A stretch of DNA of 64,000 bases from Roseiarcus fermentans (GCF_003315135.1 NZ_QNRK01000026.1:1-64000), one strand, 5' to 3'. Shown: positions 43,028 to 51,259, counted from the stretch's first letter. Program-made: numbers and translations. The notes: a model not told the origin generated them from the letters alone.

Positions 43028-43891
43028 ATGGTCAACGCTGCGCAATCGGGACACTTCCGCATCGGCGGACAGTTCGAGGTCGCTCGCCTCGGCTTCGGCG
43101 CGATGCGCATCGTCGGCAAGGGCGTCTGGGGCCCGCCGGAGGATCGCGAGGAAGCGATCCGCACCCTGAAACGCCTGCCCGATCTCGGGGTCGATTTCAT
43201 CGACACCGCCGATTCCTACGGCCCCGATTTCTCGGAAGACCTGATCCGCGAGGCGCTGCACCCGTACGGATCGATCCGGATCGCCACCAAGGGCGGCCTC
43301 GCCCGCACCGGCCCGAACGTCTGGATCCCGCTCGGCCGCCCCGAATACCTGATCCAGCAGGCCCACAAGAGCCGCTGGCGGCTGGGAGTCGAGGCGATCG
43401 ACCTGTGGCAGCTCCATCGCATCGATCCGAAGGTGCCCGCCGACGAGCAGTTCGACGCGATCAAGTCGCTGATCGCCGACGGCGTCATCCGCACGGCGGG
43501 CCTGTCGGAGGTCGGCGTCGCCGACATCGAGACGGCGTCGAGCTATTTCCCGGTGGCGACGGTGCAGAACCGCTACAACCTCGCCGACCGCGCGAGCGAG
43601 GCCGTGCTCGACGCATGCGCCGGGCGCGGGATCGGCTTCATCCCGTGGTTCCCGCTCAACGCCGGCGACCTCGCCCGCGAAGGCGGCGCGCTCGACGCGA
43701 TCGCCAGACGGCGCAAGGCGAGCCCGGGCCAGATCGCGCTCGCCTGGCTCCTGAAGCGCAGCCCGGTCATGCTGCCGATCCCCGGCACGGGAAAGGTGGC
43801 GCATCTCGAGGAGAACGTCGCCGCGGCGGCGATCGAACTGTCGGACGAGGAGTTCGACGAACTCGACCGGGTCGGGCGCGCCACGGGGTGA
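43028..43891 (+). CDS. Aldo/keto reductase
   Basis: The 287-residue protein has the AKR barrel signatures: [11 protein letters not shown] near residue 20, the catalytic Asp/Tyr in FIDTADSYG near 57-65, KGGLARTG (Lys), LWQLHRID near 125 (His), and the C-terminal cofactor loop [16 protein letters not shown]. It probably reduces aldehydes with NADPH; the substrate is unknown. GGGAGGA is six bases from the ATG at 43028; an ATG at 43013 is too close to that site. Confidence 0.93.
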   Translation: MVNAAQSGHFRIGGQFEVARLGFGAMRIVGKGVWGPPEDREEAIRTLKRLPDLGVDFIDTADSYGPDFSEDLIREALHPYGSIRIATKGGLARTGPNVWIPLGRPEYLIQQAHKSRWRLGVEAIDLWQLHRIDPKVPADEQFDAIKSLIADGVIRTAGLSEVGVADIETASSYFPVATVQNRYNLADRASEAVLDACAGRGIGFIPWFPLNAGDLAREGGALDAIARRRKASPGQIALAWLLKRSPVMLPIPGTGKVAHLEENVAAAAIELSDEEFDELDRVGRATG

Positions 43892-43905
43892 TTTGCGGAC
43901 GCCGT

Positions 43906-43942
43906 CGGCGACCGCGGTCGCCGCGATCGGCGATCGCGGCCA
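43906..43942. terminator. Tandem palindromes after the aldo/keto reductase gene
   Basis: CGGCGACCGCGGTCGCCG (43906-43923) is a perfect 18-bp palindrome, followed by GCGATC-GGC-GATCGC. Two stacked GC hairpins just after a stop are consistent with termination. There is no T-run. Confidence 0.4.
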
Positions 43943-44057
43943 AGCGAGGCCGGCGGGTCTCCGGCGCGGGGGAAGCGCCCGCGGTCGGGGGCCCGCTTGG
44001 TTTTGTCATGCAACAATGGCAAGAGGCGGGGCAGGTCGTCGAACCGAGGGGGCCCCC

Positions 44058-44420
44058 ATGACGTTTCAGGCTGCCGTTCAAACCGCTTTCGTCAAGAAAT
44101 ACGCGGATTTCCAGGGGCGGGCGAACCGTCCCGAATTCTGGTGGTTCATGTTGGCGGTCCTGATCGCGACGCTGATCGCCGCGATCATCGACGACGAACT
44201 GATCGGAGGCGGGGAGATCGTCGAAACGATCGTCGGGCTCGCCACGATCGTCCCCTCGCTCGCCGTCGGAGTCCGGCGTCTGCACGACACCGACCGGTCC
44301 GGCTGGTGGCAGCTTCTGCACCTCCTCCCGCTGATCGGCCTGATCGTGCTGATCGTCTGGTGGGTGACGCCCGGAAACGCCGCGCCGAACCGCTTCGGCG
44401 CGCCCGAGACTGTCGGCTGA
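44058..44420 (+). CDS. DUF805 family membrane protein
   Basis: The 120-residue protein begins with a YADFQGRANRPEFWWFMLAV segment, typical of DUF805, with three hydrophobic segments and the family's VGVRRLHDTDRSGWW motif near 71-85. It ends PGNAAPNRFGAP, also typical. It is an inner-membrane protein of unknown role. No clear Shine-Dalgarno sequence is seen; GAGGGGGCC precedes the ATG. Confidence 0.9.
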   Translation: MTFQAAVQTAFVKKYADFQGRANRPEFWWFMLAVLIATLIAAIIDDELIGGGEIVETIVGLATIVPSLAVGVRRLHDTDRSGWWQLLHLLPLIGLIVLIVWWVTPGNAAPNRFGAPETVG

Positions 44421-44430
44421 CGAGGCGCTC

Positions 44431-44455
44431 AGGCGGCGAGACGCCGCCCCTCCCG
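44431..44455 (+). repeat. Family-2 hairpin repeat between convergent genes
   Basis: AGGCGGCGAGACGCCGCC is followed by CCTCCCG. The perfect 7-bp stem with AGA loop sits in the 48-bp convergent gap between the DUF805 gene and the ABC-2 permease gene and could act as a terminator for either. Confidence 0.6.
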
Positions 44456-44468
44456 CGGCGCCCGAACC

Positions 44469-45596
44469 TCAGTCGAGCGTCTCCCGGTAGGCGAGCGTCG
44501 CGAAGGCGATCACCACCACGGCGAACAGCGCCATCGGCCAGATTTCCGGCGCGATCTCGCTCCAGCCGACGCCCTTGAGCAAGAGCGCGCGCACGATCCG
44601 CATCGCATGGGTGATCGGGAACAGGTTGCCGAGCCACTGCGCCCAGACCGGCATGCCGCGGAACGGGAACATGAAGCCGGACAGAATGAAGGACGGCATC
44701 AGGGTGAACTGGGCGAGCTGGACCGCCTGCATCTGGTTGGCCGAGATGGTCGAGAAGGTCACGCCGAGCGCCAGATTGCCGGCGATGAAGAACCCGAGCG
44801 CCCCGAGCAGGAGCGGCACCGAGCCGCGGATCGGCAGGCCGAAGAACAACGACGCCGCGACCAGGATCAGCGACACCTGGATGTAGCCGATGATCACGTA
44901 GGGCGCGATCTTGGCGATCATGACCTCGATCGGCCGCACCGGCATCGCCAGCAGATTCTCCATCGTGCCGCGCTCGCGCTCCTTGGTGATCGCCATGGTG
45001 GTGACGAACAGGGTCGAGAACAGGAGCACGATGCAGATCAGGCCCGGAACGACGTTGAGCACGGTGAGCTGCTCGGGATTGTAGCGGGCGTGCAGGACGA
45101 ACTGGAACGGCGGCGCCGGCGGCGCGATCTGGCGGATCGGCGGCAGGTCGCGATCGAGGTCGGCGACGACGCGATCGAGCGCGGCCACCGCATTGCCGAT
45201 CGCGCTCGGGTCGGTCGCGTCGGCGTCGATCAGCACGCTCGGCCGCTCGCCCCGGTCGACCGCGCGGTCGAAGTCGGGCGGCGTCTCTATGACGAACATC
45301 AGCTCGCCGCGCGCGAGCCCCTCCTCGGCTTCCGTTTCGCTGCGCAGGACCCGGATCTCGTAATAGCCGGAGTTGGTCAACGCAGCGGCGATGGTGCGGG
45401 TGTATTTGGAATCCTCGATCGACAGGAGCCCTGCCGGCAGATGCTTCGGGTCGGAGTTGATCGCATAGCCGAACAGGAACAGCTGGATCATCGGCACCAG
45501 GATGATGATGCGCAGCGTCAGCTTGTCGCGCAGGATCTGGATCGATTCCTTGCGCAGGAGGGCGATCAGGCGCGGGAAGGAGAAGGCGTTGCTCAT
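44469..45596 (-). CDS. ABC-2 type transporter permease
   Basis: The 375-residue protein has one N-terminal membrane helix (about 23-43), a large extracytoplasmic loop (SIEDSKYTRTIAAALTNSGYY onward) and five or six C-terminal helices with TMAITKERERGTMENLLAMPV, typical of the YbhS/YbhR family. It ends MALFAVVVIAFATLAYRETLD. The start overlaps the ATPase stop by four bases. Only one permease is encoded, so it probably forms a homodimer. Confidence 0.92.
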   Translation of the reverse strand: MSNAFSFPRLIALLRKESIQILRDKLTLRIIILVPMIQLFLFGYAINSDPKHLPAGLLSIEDSKYTRTIAAALTNSGYYEIRVLRSETEAEEGLARGELMFVIETPPDFDRAVDRGERPSVLIDADATDPSAIGNAVAALDRVVADLDRDLPPIRQIAPPAPPFQFVLHARYNPEQLTVLNVVPGLICIVLLFSTLFVTTMAITKERERGTMENLLAMPVRPIEVMIAKIAPYVIIGYIQVSLILVAASLFFGLPIRGSVPLLLGALGFFIAGNLALGVTFSTISANQMQAVQLAQFTLMPSFILSGFMFPFRGMPVWAQWLGNLFPITHAMRIVRALLLKGVGWSEIAPEIWPMALFAVVVIAFATLAYRETLD

Positions 45597-46507
45597 CCGC
45601 CCTTCCCCTGGACGCTCAACATGTGGATGAACACGTCGTCGAGGCGCGGCTCGACCTCCCGCCAGACGAGCGCGCCGCCGCGCGTCTCGATCGCCCGCTT
45701 CAGCGCCTCGCGGTCGAGGCTCGCGACCCGCAGCGCGCGGCCGAACACCGCGGCGGCCTCGACGCCCGGCGAATGACGGAGCGCGACCGCGACCCGATCG
45801 ACGTCGTCGCCGCTGCCCTCGAACGCGGTCAGGCCCGACTGGGCGACGACCGTCGCCGCGGCGCCCTGGACCACGATGCGCCCGCGCGCCAGGTAGACGA
45901 TGCGTTTGCAGCGCTCGGCCTCGTCCATGTAGTGGGTCGAGACCAGCGTCGTCAGGCCCTCGACCGCCATGTCGTGGATCAGGTCCCAGAACTCGCGTCG
46001 CGCCTTGGCGTCGACGCCGGCGGTCGGCTCGTCGAGCAGCAGCAGTTTCGGCTCGTGCAGCACGCAGGCGGCGAGCGCGAGCCGCTGCTTCCAGCCGCCC
46101 GAGAGCTGGCCGGCGAGCTGGTCGCGGCGCGGGCCGAGCTCCATCCGGTCGAGAATTCGTCGCACCGCCTCGCGACGGTTCGGCATCTCGTAGACGCGCG
46201 CGACGAAGTCGAGGTTCTCGGCGACCGTCAGGTCCTCGTAGAGGCTGAAGCGCTGGGTCATGTAGCCGACCTGACGGCGGATCGCGTGCGGCTCGCGGAG
46301 GATGTCGTGGCCGAGGCAGTGGCCTTCGCCGCCGTCGGGCTTCAGGAGCCCGCACAGCATGCGGATGGTGGTGGTCTTGCCGCTGCCGTTGGCGCCGAGG
46401 AAGCCGCAGATCTCGCCCTCGGCGACGGTGAGATCGAGGCCCTCGACCACCTGGAGGCCGCCGAACCGCTTGCGCAACCCCCGGACGTCGATGGCCGCCT
46501 CGCTCAT
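45593..46507 (-). CDS. ABC transporter ATP-binding protein (export type)
   Basis: The 304-residue protein has Walker A GANGSGKTTTIRML near 38-51, Q-loop YMTQRFSLYEDL, signature LSGGWKQRLALA near 134, and LLLLDEPTAGVD (Walker B) near 154-165. The C-terminal DUF4162-like tail ends LDDVFIHMLSVQGKGG, typical of ABC-2 exporters such as YbhF and CcmA relatives. It is coupled by ATGA overlaps to the permease and adaptor genes. Confidence 0.94.
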   Translation of the reverse strand: MSEAAIDVRGLRKRFGGLQVVEGLDLTVAEGEICGFLGANGSGKTTTIRMLCGLLKPDGGEGHCLGHDILREPHAIRRQVGYMTQRFSLYEDLTVAENLDFVARVYEMPNRREAVRRILDRMELGPRRDQLAGQLSGGWKQRLALAACVLHEPKLLLLDEPTAGVDAKARREFWDLIHDMAVEGLTTLVSTHYMDEAERCKRIVYLARGRIVVQGAAATVVAQSGLTAFEGSGDDVDRVAVALRHSPGVEAAAVFGRALRVASLDREALKRAIETRGGALVWREVEPRLDDVFIHMLSVQGKGG

Positions 46508-47553
46508 GGCGCGCTCGCCGTCGGCGCCGCCGCCTGCGCCGCGGGCGCGACCGTCACGGGCTGGCCCGGATTGAGGAGCCTCGCCTGATCCGACGGCGGG
46601 CGCGCCTCGGCCAGAAACACGAACTTGCTGCGGTTCGTCTCGGAATAGATGAAGGGCGGCGTGTATTCCGCGCTCGGCGCGATGTACGACACCACGCCGC
46701 CGAGGTCAGCCGGGCAATTGTCGCAGGCGAAATCCACCCGGTCTCCGACGTGGATTTTGGCGAGCTGCGGCTCGGGAATGAAGAAGCGGACGAACACGTT
46801 GCCGGGCGGCAGCAGCGAGACCGCCGGCGCGCCCGCCGAGAGGGTCTCGCCGGGAAAGGCGATCACGTCGGCGATGATCCCGGCCTCGGGCGCCGTCACC
46901 GAGCGCTGGTCGAGCCGCCACTGGGCCTGCTTCAGCGCCGCCTCGAGCGCGTCGACCATCGACCTCTGCGCCTCGATCTCCGACGGCCGGCCCATCGGCG
47001 CCTGCGCGGTCGCGAGCGCCGCCGTCGCCGCCGCCACCTTCGCCTCGGCCGAGCGCAGCGCCGCGTCCTGCTGATCGACGACCTGCTGCGTCGCCGATCC
47101 GGACTTCAGCAGTTGCGCGCTGCGGCGAAGGTCCTCCTGCGCCCGGTCGCGCGCCGCCTGCGCGTCGCCGAGATTGGCCTGGGCCTGGTCGATCTCGCTC
47201 GTCTTCGCCGGCGCCATGAGGTTGGCGAGCTGCCCGCGCGCCTGCTGCAACAGGCGGCGCGCCTGATCGACCGCGGCGCGGTCGTCGGCGTCGTCCTGCG
47301 TGAACAGCGGCTGGCCCTTGACGACCCGGTCGCCCCGCGCCACGCGCACCGCGGTGAGGAGCCCTGCCTGGGTCGGCCCGATCTTGACGAAATCCGCCTC
47401 GGCATAGCCCTGCCACGCGACCGGCGCCGGCGGCCTCGGACGGAACAGCGCCCACCCAGCGCCCGCGACGAGCGCGATCACAACCGCGGGGACGAGAAAA
47501 CGTCGAATCAAGGCGGGCGCTCGGCCGCGGCGACACGGCCGCTTCGGACGCAT
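46504..47553 (-). CDS. HlyD family periplasmic adaptor (MFP) subunit
   Basis: The 349-residue protein has an N-terminal signal anchor (about 16-35), a lipoyl/barrel-sandwich half (GYAEADFVKIGPTQAGLLTAV), a long coiled coil at about 80-205 rich in Ala/Gln/Arg, and the return lipoyl half (SVTAPEAGIIADVIAFPGETL). It links the inner-membrane ABC exporter to an outer-membrane factor, as YbhG does. The first gene of the three-gene unit, it is divergent from the HAD-HerA-like gene. Confidence 0.92.
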   Translation of the reverse strand: MRPKRPCRRGRAPALIRRFLVPAVVIALVAGAGWALFRPRPPAPVAWQGYAEADFVKIGPTQAGLLTAVRVARGDRVVKGQPLFTQDDADDRAAVDQARRLLQQARGQLANLMAPAKTSEIDQAQANLGDAQAARDRAQEDLRRSAQLLKSGSATQQVVDQQDAALRSAEAKVAAATAALATAQAPMGRPSEIEAQRSMVDALEAALKQAQWRLDQRSVTAPEAGIIADVIAFPGETLSAGAPAVSLLPPGNVFVRFFIPEPQLAKIHVGDRVDFACDNCPADLGGVVSYIAPSAEYTPPFIYSETNRSKFVFLAEARPPSDQARLLNPGQPVTVAPAAQAAAPTASAP

Positions 47554-47665
47554 CCCTTAGCGGCGTTCGCCGGGAAAAAACATTGGGACCGAAGGACGCG
47601 GGCGCGGGCCGCCGGAACCGAACGCGGCCGCCGCGCGTTCCCCCCGGGCCAGGAGGGGCGTTTCC

Positions 47666-49390
47666 ATGTTCATCATCTGTCTCGCGACCGATTACGACGG
47701 CACGCTCGCGCACGACGGCGTCGTCGATTCCGCCACGATCGACGCGCTCGTCCGCCTCAGGCGCTCGGGCCGCAGGGTCGTCCTCGTCACCGGCCGCGAA
47801 CTCCCCGACCTCGTCCGCGTCTGTCCGCGCCTCGACCTGTTCGATCGGGTCGTCGCCGAGAACGGCGCGCTGCTGTTCGATCCCGCGACCCGGCGGGAAC
47901 GGCCGCTCGCCCCCGAGCCCTCGCCGGAATTCGTCGCGGCTCTGCGCGAGAAAGGCGTCCCGCTGTCGGTCGGGCGGTCGATCGTCGCCACCTGGGAGCC
48001 GCACGAGAACGCGGTTCTGAAAGCTATTCGCGAACTCGGGCTCGAATTGCAGATCACGTTCAACAAGGGCGCGGTGATGGTCCTGCCGGCCGGCGTCAAC
48101 AAGGCGAGCGGGCTTGCCGCGGCGCTCGACGACCTCGGCCTCTCCGCCCACAACGTGGTCGCGGTCGGCGACGCCGAGAACGACCACGCCTTCATGCAGG
48201 CCTCCGGCTTTTCCGCAGCCGTCGCCAACGCCCTGCCGGCGGTCAAGGAGACGGCCGACCTCGTGACGGAGCGCCCGCGCGGCGCGGGCGTCGCGGAGCT
48301 GATCGCGCGCCTTCTCGAAGACGATGTGGACGCCTTCGCCCCCTTCAAGGCGCGCGGCCTCGTCCAGGCGGCGGTCCGCCCTGACGGGACGCCGGTCTAT
48401 CTGCGCCCGCATGGCGGCGGCGCGCTGGTCGCGGGGCTCTCGGGCGGCGGCAAATCGACGCTCGCGACCGCGCTCGTCGAAGGGATGATCGCGGGCGGCT
48501 TCCAGGTCGTCGTGTTCGACCCGGAGGGCGATTACGCCGACTTTCGCGCGGCGGTCGCGCTCGGCGACGCCAAGTCGCCGCCGCGCCTGCCCGAATTGCT
48601 CAAGGCGCTCGATCGCCCGGGCGACAGCGTCGTCGTCAATCTGCTCGCCATCGGCGTCGAGGACCGCCCGGCCGCCTTCGCCGGCTTCGCCGGGGCCGCG
48701 ATCGAGATGCAGGGCCGGACCGGGCGGCCGCACTGGCTGCTGGTCGACGAGGCCCACCATGTCCTGCCGGCCGAGCGGGACGTCAACGCCGGCGCCGCGC
48801 TGTCGAGCCTGCCCGCCGTCCTGGTCACCGTCGACCCGGAAGCCGTCTCGGCCGAAGCGCTCGCGCGCGTCGACGACGTGTTCGCAGTCGGAACCCGGCC
48901 CGCCGAGACGATCGCCGCCTTCTGCCGGGCCCTGTCGATCGCGCCGCCGCCGCTGCCCGAGGGCCCGGCGGAACACGGGCAGGCGCTGTTCTGGCGGCGC
49001 TCCTCGCCCCGGGCGCCGGAATTCGTCGCGCCGCGCGCGCCCGCCGCCAAGATGGAGCGCCACACGCGCAAATACGCCGAGGGCGAGCTCGGCGAGGACA
49101 AGAGCTTCTATTTCCGCGGCCCCGACGGCGCGCTCAACTTGCGCGCTCAGAACCTCACGATCTTCCTGCAGATGGCGGACGGGGTCGACGACCGAACCTG
49201 GCTGCATCACCTGAAGGCGGGCGACGTCTCGACCTGGATCCACGACGCGATCAAGGACGACGATCTGGCGTCGGAAGCGGAGCGGATCGAGGCGGCGGAA
49301 GCCGATCCGGCGCGCTCGCGCAGGGCGATGCGCCAGGCGATCGAGCGAAAATATACGGCGCCGGCTTCGAAGGGGTCCGATCCGGGCTAG
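47666..49390 (+). CDS. HAD hydrolase fused to a HerA/DUF87-like P-loop ATPase
   Basis: The 574-residue protein has two modules. Residues 1-225 are a HAD phosphatase of the Cof/IIB type: DYDGT at 9-13 (Asp9, Asp11), VTGR at 41-44, NK near 144-146 and GDAEND at 168-173. Residues 245-574 are a P-loop domain with Walker A GLSGGGKST at 257-265, FDPEGDYADF at 284-293 and Walker B WLLVDEAHH at 357-365, resembling HerA/DUF87 ATPases. The C-terminal charged helix (about 530-562) may be a partner site. The product is cytosolic; the role is unknown. A hairpin follows the stop. Confidence 0.9.
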   Translation: MFIICLATDYDGTLAHDGVVDSATIDALVRLRRSGRRVVLVTGRELPDLVRVCPRLDLFDRVVAENGALLFDPATRRERPLAPEPSPEFVAALREKGVPLSVGRSIVATWEPHENAVLKAIRELGLELQITFNKGAVMVLPAGVNKASGLAAALDDLGLSAHNVVAVGDAENDHAFMQASGFSAAVANALPAVKETADLVTERPRGAGVAELIARLLEDDVDAFAPFKARGLVQAAVRPDGTPVYLRPHGGGALVAGLSGGGKSTLATALVEGMIAGGFQVVVFDPEGDYADFRAAVALGDAKSPPRLPELLKALDRPGDSVVVNLLAIGVEDRPAAFAGFAGAAIEMQGRTGRPHWLLVDEAHHVLPAERDVNAGAALSSLPAVLVTVDPEAVSAEALARVDDVFAVGTRPAETIAAFCRALSIAPPPLPEGPAEHGQALFWRRSSPRAPEFVAPRAPAAKMERHTRKYAEGELGEDKSFYFRGPDGALNLRAQNLTIFLQMADGVDDRTWLHHLKAGDVSTWIHDAIKDDDLASEAERIEAAEADPARSRRAMRQAIERKYTAPASKGSDPG

Positions 49391-49440
49391 TCACCGCAGA
49401 GCGATGCAACCGCGAAGCCGTAGCCCAGCGGGCCCCCTCC

Positions 49441-49457
49441 ACCACCCTTCGGGTGGT
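49441..49457 (+). terminator. Hairpin after the HAD-HerA-like gene
   Basis: ACCACCC-TTC-GGGTGGT is a perfect 7-bp stem with a 3-base loop, 51 bp after the stop, followed by a pyrimidine-rich CCCCCTCCCCCGTTTC tract. It is a reasonable weak terminator. Confidence 0.45.
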
Positions 49458-49539
49458 CCCCCTCCCCCGTTTCGCTTCGCTTCACGGAGGAGGAAAGCGG
49501 CGGACGGCTTGGGAGTTACCGTCGGTCGAGCGGCGCAAA

Positions 49540-49744
49540 GTAACTCCCAAGCCGGCAGCGAACAGCGCCGTCATCGCGAGCGAAGCGAAGCGATCCAGGG
49601 CCGCTGGGCCGCTGTTGCGCCCTCTGATCGTCCCGCCGCCCTTCGTTGCGAGCAGAAGACGGAGCGATTTTTTCCGCAGGAGGCAAGCGGCGGCATGGGT
49701 TGCTTCGTCGCTTCGCTCCTCGCAATGACGGGGTTGGGAGTAAC
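49540..49744 (+). repeat. Dispersed repeat family 1, copy C (205 bp)
   Basis: It starts GTAACTCCCAAGCCGGCAGC, ends GGGGTTGGGAGTAAC and is almost identical to copy A except that it lacks the extra GC hairpin (226 against 205 bp). A stray GCTTGGGAGTTACC end lies 20-30 bp to its left, in inverted orientation. Confidence 0.85.
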
Positions 49745-49755
49745 GGCGCAAAAGC

Positions 49756-49965
49756 TTACGCTTCGCCGGAATGGTCCTTGGCGGTCGTCGAGTGCTTGTG
49801 CCCTTCCTCGCTATGCTCGTGCGCGGCGTCCGCGTGTTCCTGCGCGTCGTCGTGCTCGCCGATCTTGTGGAGATGGGCGGCCTGAAGGTGATGATGGGCC
49901 GCCGCCTGATGATGCGCGGCCGCTTGAAGATGATGCTCGCTCGCCGGATGCTTGTCCTTCGCCAT
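49756..49965 (-). CDS. Histidine-rich small protein
   Basis: The 69-residue protein contains 17 histidines. Many recur every seven residues (12, 19, 26, 33 and 44, 51, 58, 65), which on an alpha helix would form a histidine stripe. There are no Cys residues and no signal peptide. A good AGGAG lies seven bases before the ATG, supporting translation. Metal binding (Ni, Zn, Cu or Co storage or buffering) is a reasonable inference. It is encoded immediately next to repeat copy C. Confidence 0.75.
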   Translation of the reverse strand: MAKDKHPASEHHLQAAAHHQAAAHHHLQAAHLHKIGEHDDAQEHADAAHEHSEEGHKHSTTAKDHSGEA

Positions 49966-50187
49966 GACGTGCTCCTCTTGACCTTTCGGGGCGGCCCATG
50001 GGGTCGCAACTTCGACAGGGTGAGGTTTTCCCGAGCCAAACCCCCCACCTGGCGCAATCGCCAGTCCGCGGAGTCGATTTAGGCCCGCGCGGCTACAGGA
50101 GCGTGACGGCGCGGTTCGCGGCGCATGCGGCCGAAGAGAGAGGCGCGTGAGACCTCCTCGCCCGACTCCGAAGCGCCGGCGACGAGC

Positions 50188-50820
50188 TCAACGGCGGCTT
50201 TCTGAGGCCATGCGAACGGCGAGGCCGGCGAGCACCCCGCCCATCAGCCAGCGTTGCGCGACCGCCCAGGACGGCCGCGCCTTCAGGAAAGCGGCGATCG
50301 ACCCGGCCATGATCGCGATGACGGCGTTGACGGTCACGCTGATCGCGATCTGCGTCGAGCCGAGGATCAGGGACTGCGACAGGACGCTGCCGGCGTTCGT
50401 GTCGATGAATTGCGGCAGCAGCGACAGATAGAGCATCGCGACTTTCGGGTTGAGCAGATTGGTGACGAGGCCCATCGCGAACAGTTTGCGCGGGCTGTCG
50501 ATCGGCAGAGCCCTGACCTCGAACGGGGATCGGCCGCCCGGCCGCAGCGCCTGCCAGGCGAGCCAGGCCAGATAGGCCGCGCCCGTCAGGCGCAGCGCGT
50601 CATACGCGTAGGGGACGGCGAAGACGAGCGCCGTGATCCCGAACACCGCGCAGAGCATGTAGAAGACGAAACCGAGCGCCACCCCGCCGAGCGAGATCAG
50701 GCCCGCGGCGCGCCCCTGGATGATGGATCGCGAAATCAGATAGATCATGTTCGGTCCCGGCGTCAGGACCAGGCCGAGCGCGACCAGCGCGAAGGCGACG
50801 AGATGGATGAGCGACGGCAT
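50188..50820 (-). CDS. LysE/RhtB family amino acid exporter
   Basis: The 210-residue inner-membrane protein has about six membrane helices and the family signature LVLTPGPNMIYLISRSIIQGRAAGL near 18-42. NLLNPKVAMLYLSLLPQFI near 124-142 is also conserved. LysE-type proteins export lysine, threonine, homoserine or similar compounds. The ATG at 50820 matches the family N-terminus; an in-frame start at 50865 adds 15 polar residues. Confidence 0.92.
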   Translation of the reverse strand: MPSLIHLVAFALVALGLVLTPGPNMIYLISRSIIQGRAAGLISLGGVALGFVFYMLCAVFGITALVFAVPYAYDALRLTGAAYLAWLAWQALRPGGRSPFEVRALPIDSPRKLFAMGLVTNLLNPKVAMLYLSLLPQFIDTNAGSVLSQSLILGSTQIAISVTVNAVIAIMAGSIAAFLKARPSWAVAQRWLMGGVLAGLAVRMASESRR

Positions 50821-50925
50821 GTTGGCGCCTCCGGCGCGATTTCGGTGCGAAAGTCGAGCGGCCACCGCGGGTCGGGCGGCGGTCAGGTCAAGCCATTGGG
50901 GGTTCTCCCAACTGGGGTTCGCCTG

Positions 50926-51145
50926 AACGCCGTCATCGCGGGGAGCGAAGCGACGTGGCGATCCAGGAGTCCGGGACGCCGACGCCTGCCGCCAGGAAGT
51001 CCAGCGCTTCGGCAGACGGCAGTGCAGACGGCTCCTGGATCGCCGCGTCGCCCTTCGGGCTCCTCGCGATGACGGCCGCGTCGCCCTTCGGGCTCCTCGC
51101 GATGACGGCCGCGTCGCCCTTCGGGCGCGTCGCGATGCCGGACGA
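50926..51145 (+). repeat. Dispersed repeat family 1, variant copy E
   Basis: The left arm CGCCGTCATCGCGGGGAGCG and GAAGCGACGTGGCGATCCAGG pair with the right arm CCTGGATCGCCGCGTCGCCC and TTCGGGCTCCTCGCGATGACG across a unique core of about 70 bp. The right arm has been amplified into tandem units. Copy D at 37.6 kb is its nearest relative. Confidence 0.7.
51042..51138 (+). repeat. 33-bp tandem repeat, about three copies
   Basis: The unit GCCGCGTCGCCCTTCGGGCTCC...GATGACG occurs at 51042-51074 and 51075-51107 without change, and as a degenerate third copy from 51108 to about 51138 (GGGCGCGTCGCGATGCC end). It is an amplification of the right arm of repeat copy E and has no coding sense. Confidence 0.85.
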
Positions 51146-51259
51146 CGAAGGCGCTGTCGCTCGCGGACACACCCTGTGAACGAGGCGAATCGGCGACGGC
51201 TGATGTCTTGAAATCTCGACCGAAAAGCCTCAGCCTCGCAGGGACGGACGAACGCCCGT

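Larger units (their letters stand above)
49391..49755. other. 365-bp spacer with hairpin and repeat copy C
   Basis: It contains the ACCACCC hairpin at 49441-49457, an isolated GCTTGGGAGTTACC half-end of repeat family 1 at 49508-49521, and the complete family-1 copy C (49540-49744). No gene is seen. Confidence 0.6.
50821..51259. other. 439-bp spacer between the LysE gene start and dnaN stop
   Basis: Most of it is family-1 repeat copy E (50926-51145), including the 33-bp tandem repeat at 51042-51138. The remaining sequence next to dnaN (51146-51259) shows no gene or clear terminator. Confidence 0.55.

Noticed and set aside
44469-46355. A fused ATPase-permease frame
   Set aside because: The N-terminal part is an alternate frame of the ATPase gene. 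The permease has its own ATG at 45596 overlapping the ATPase stop.
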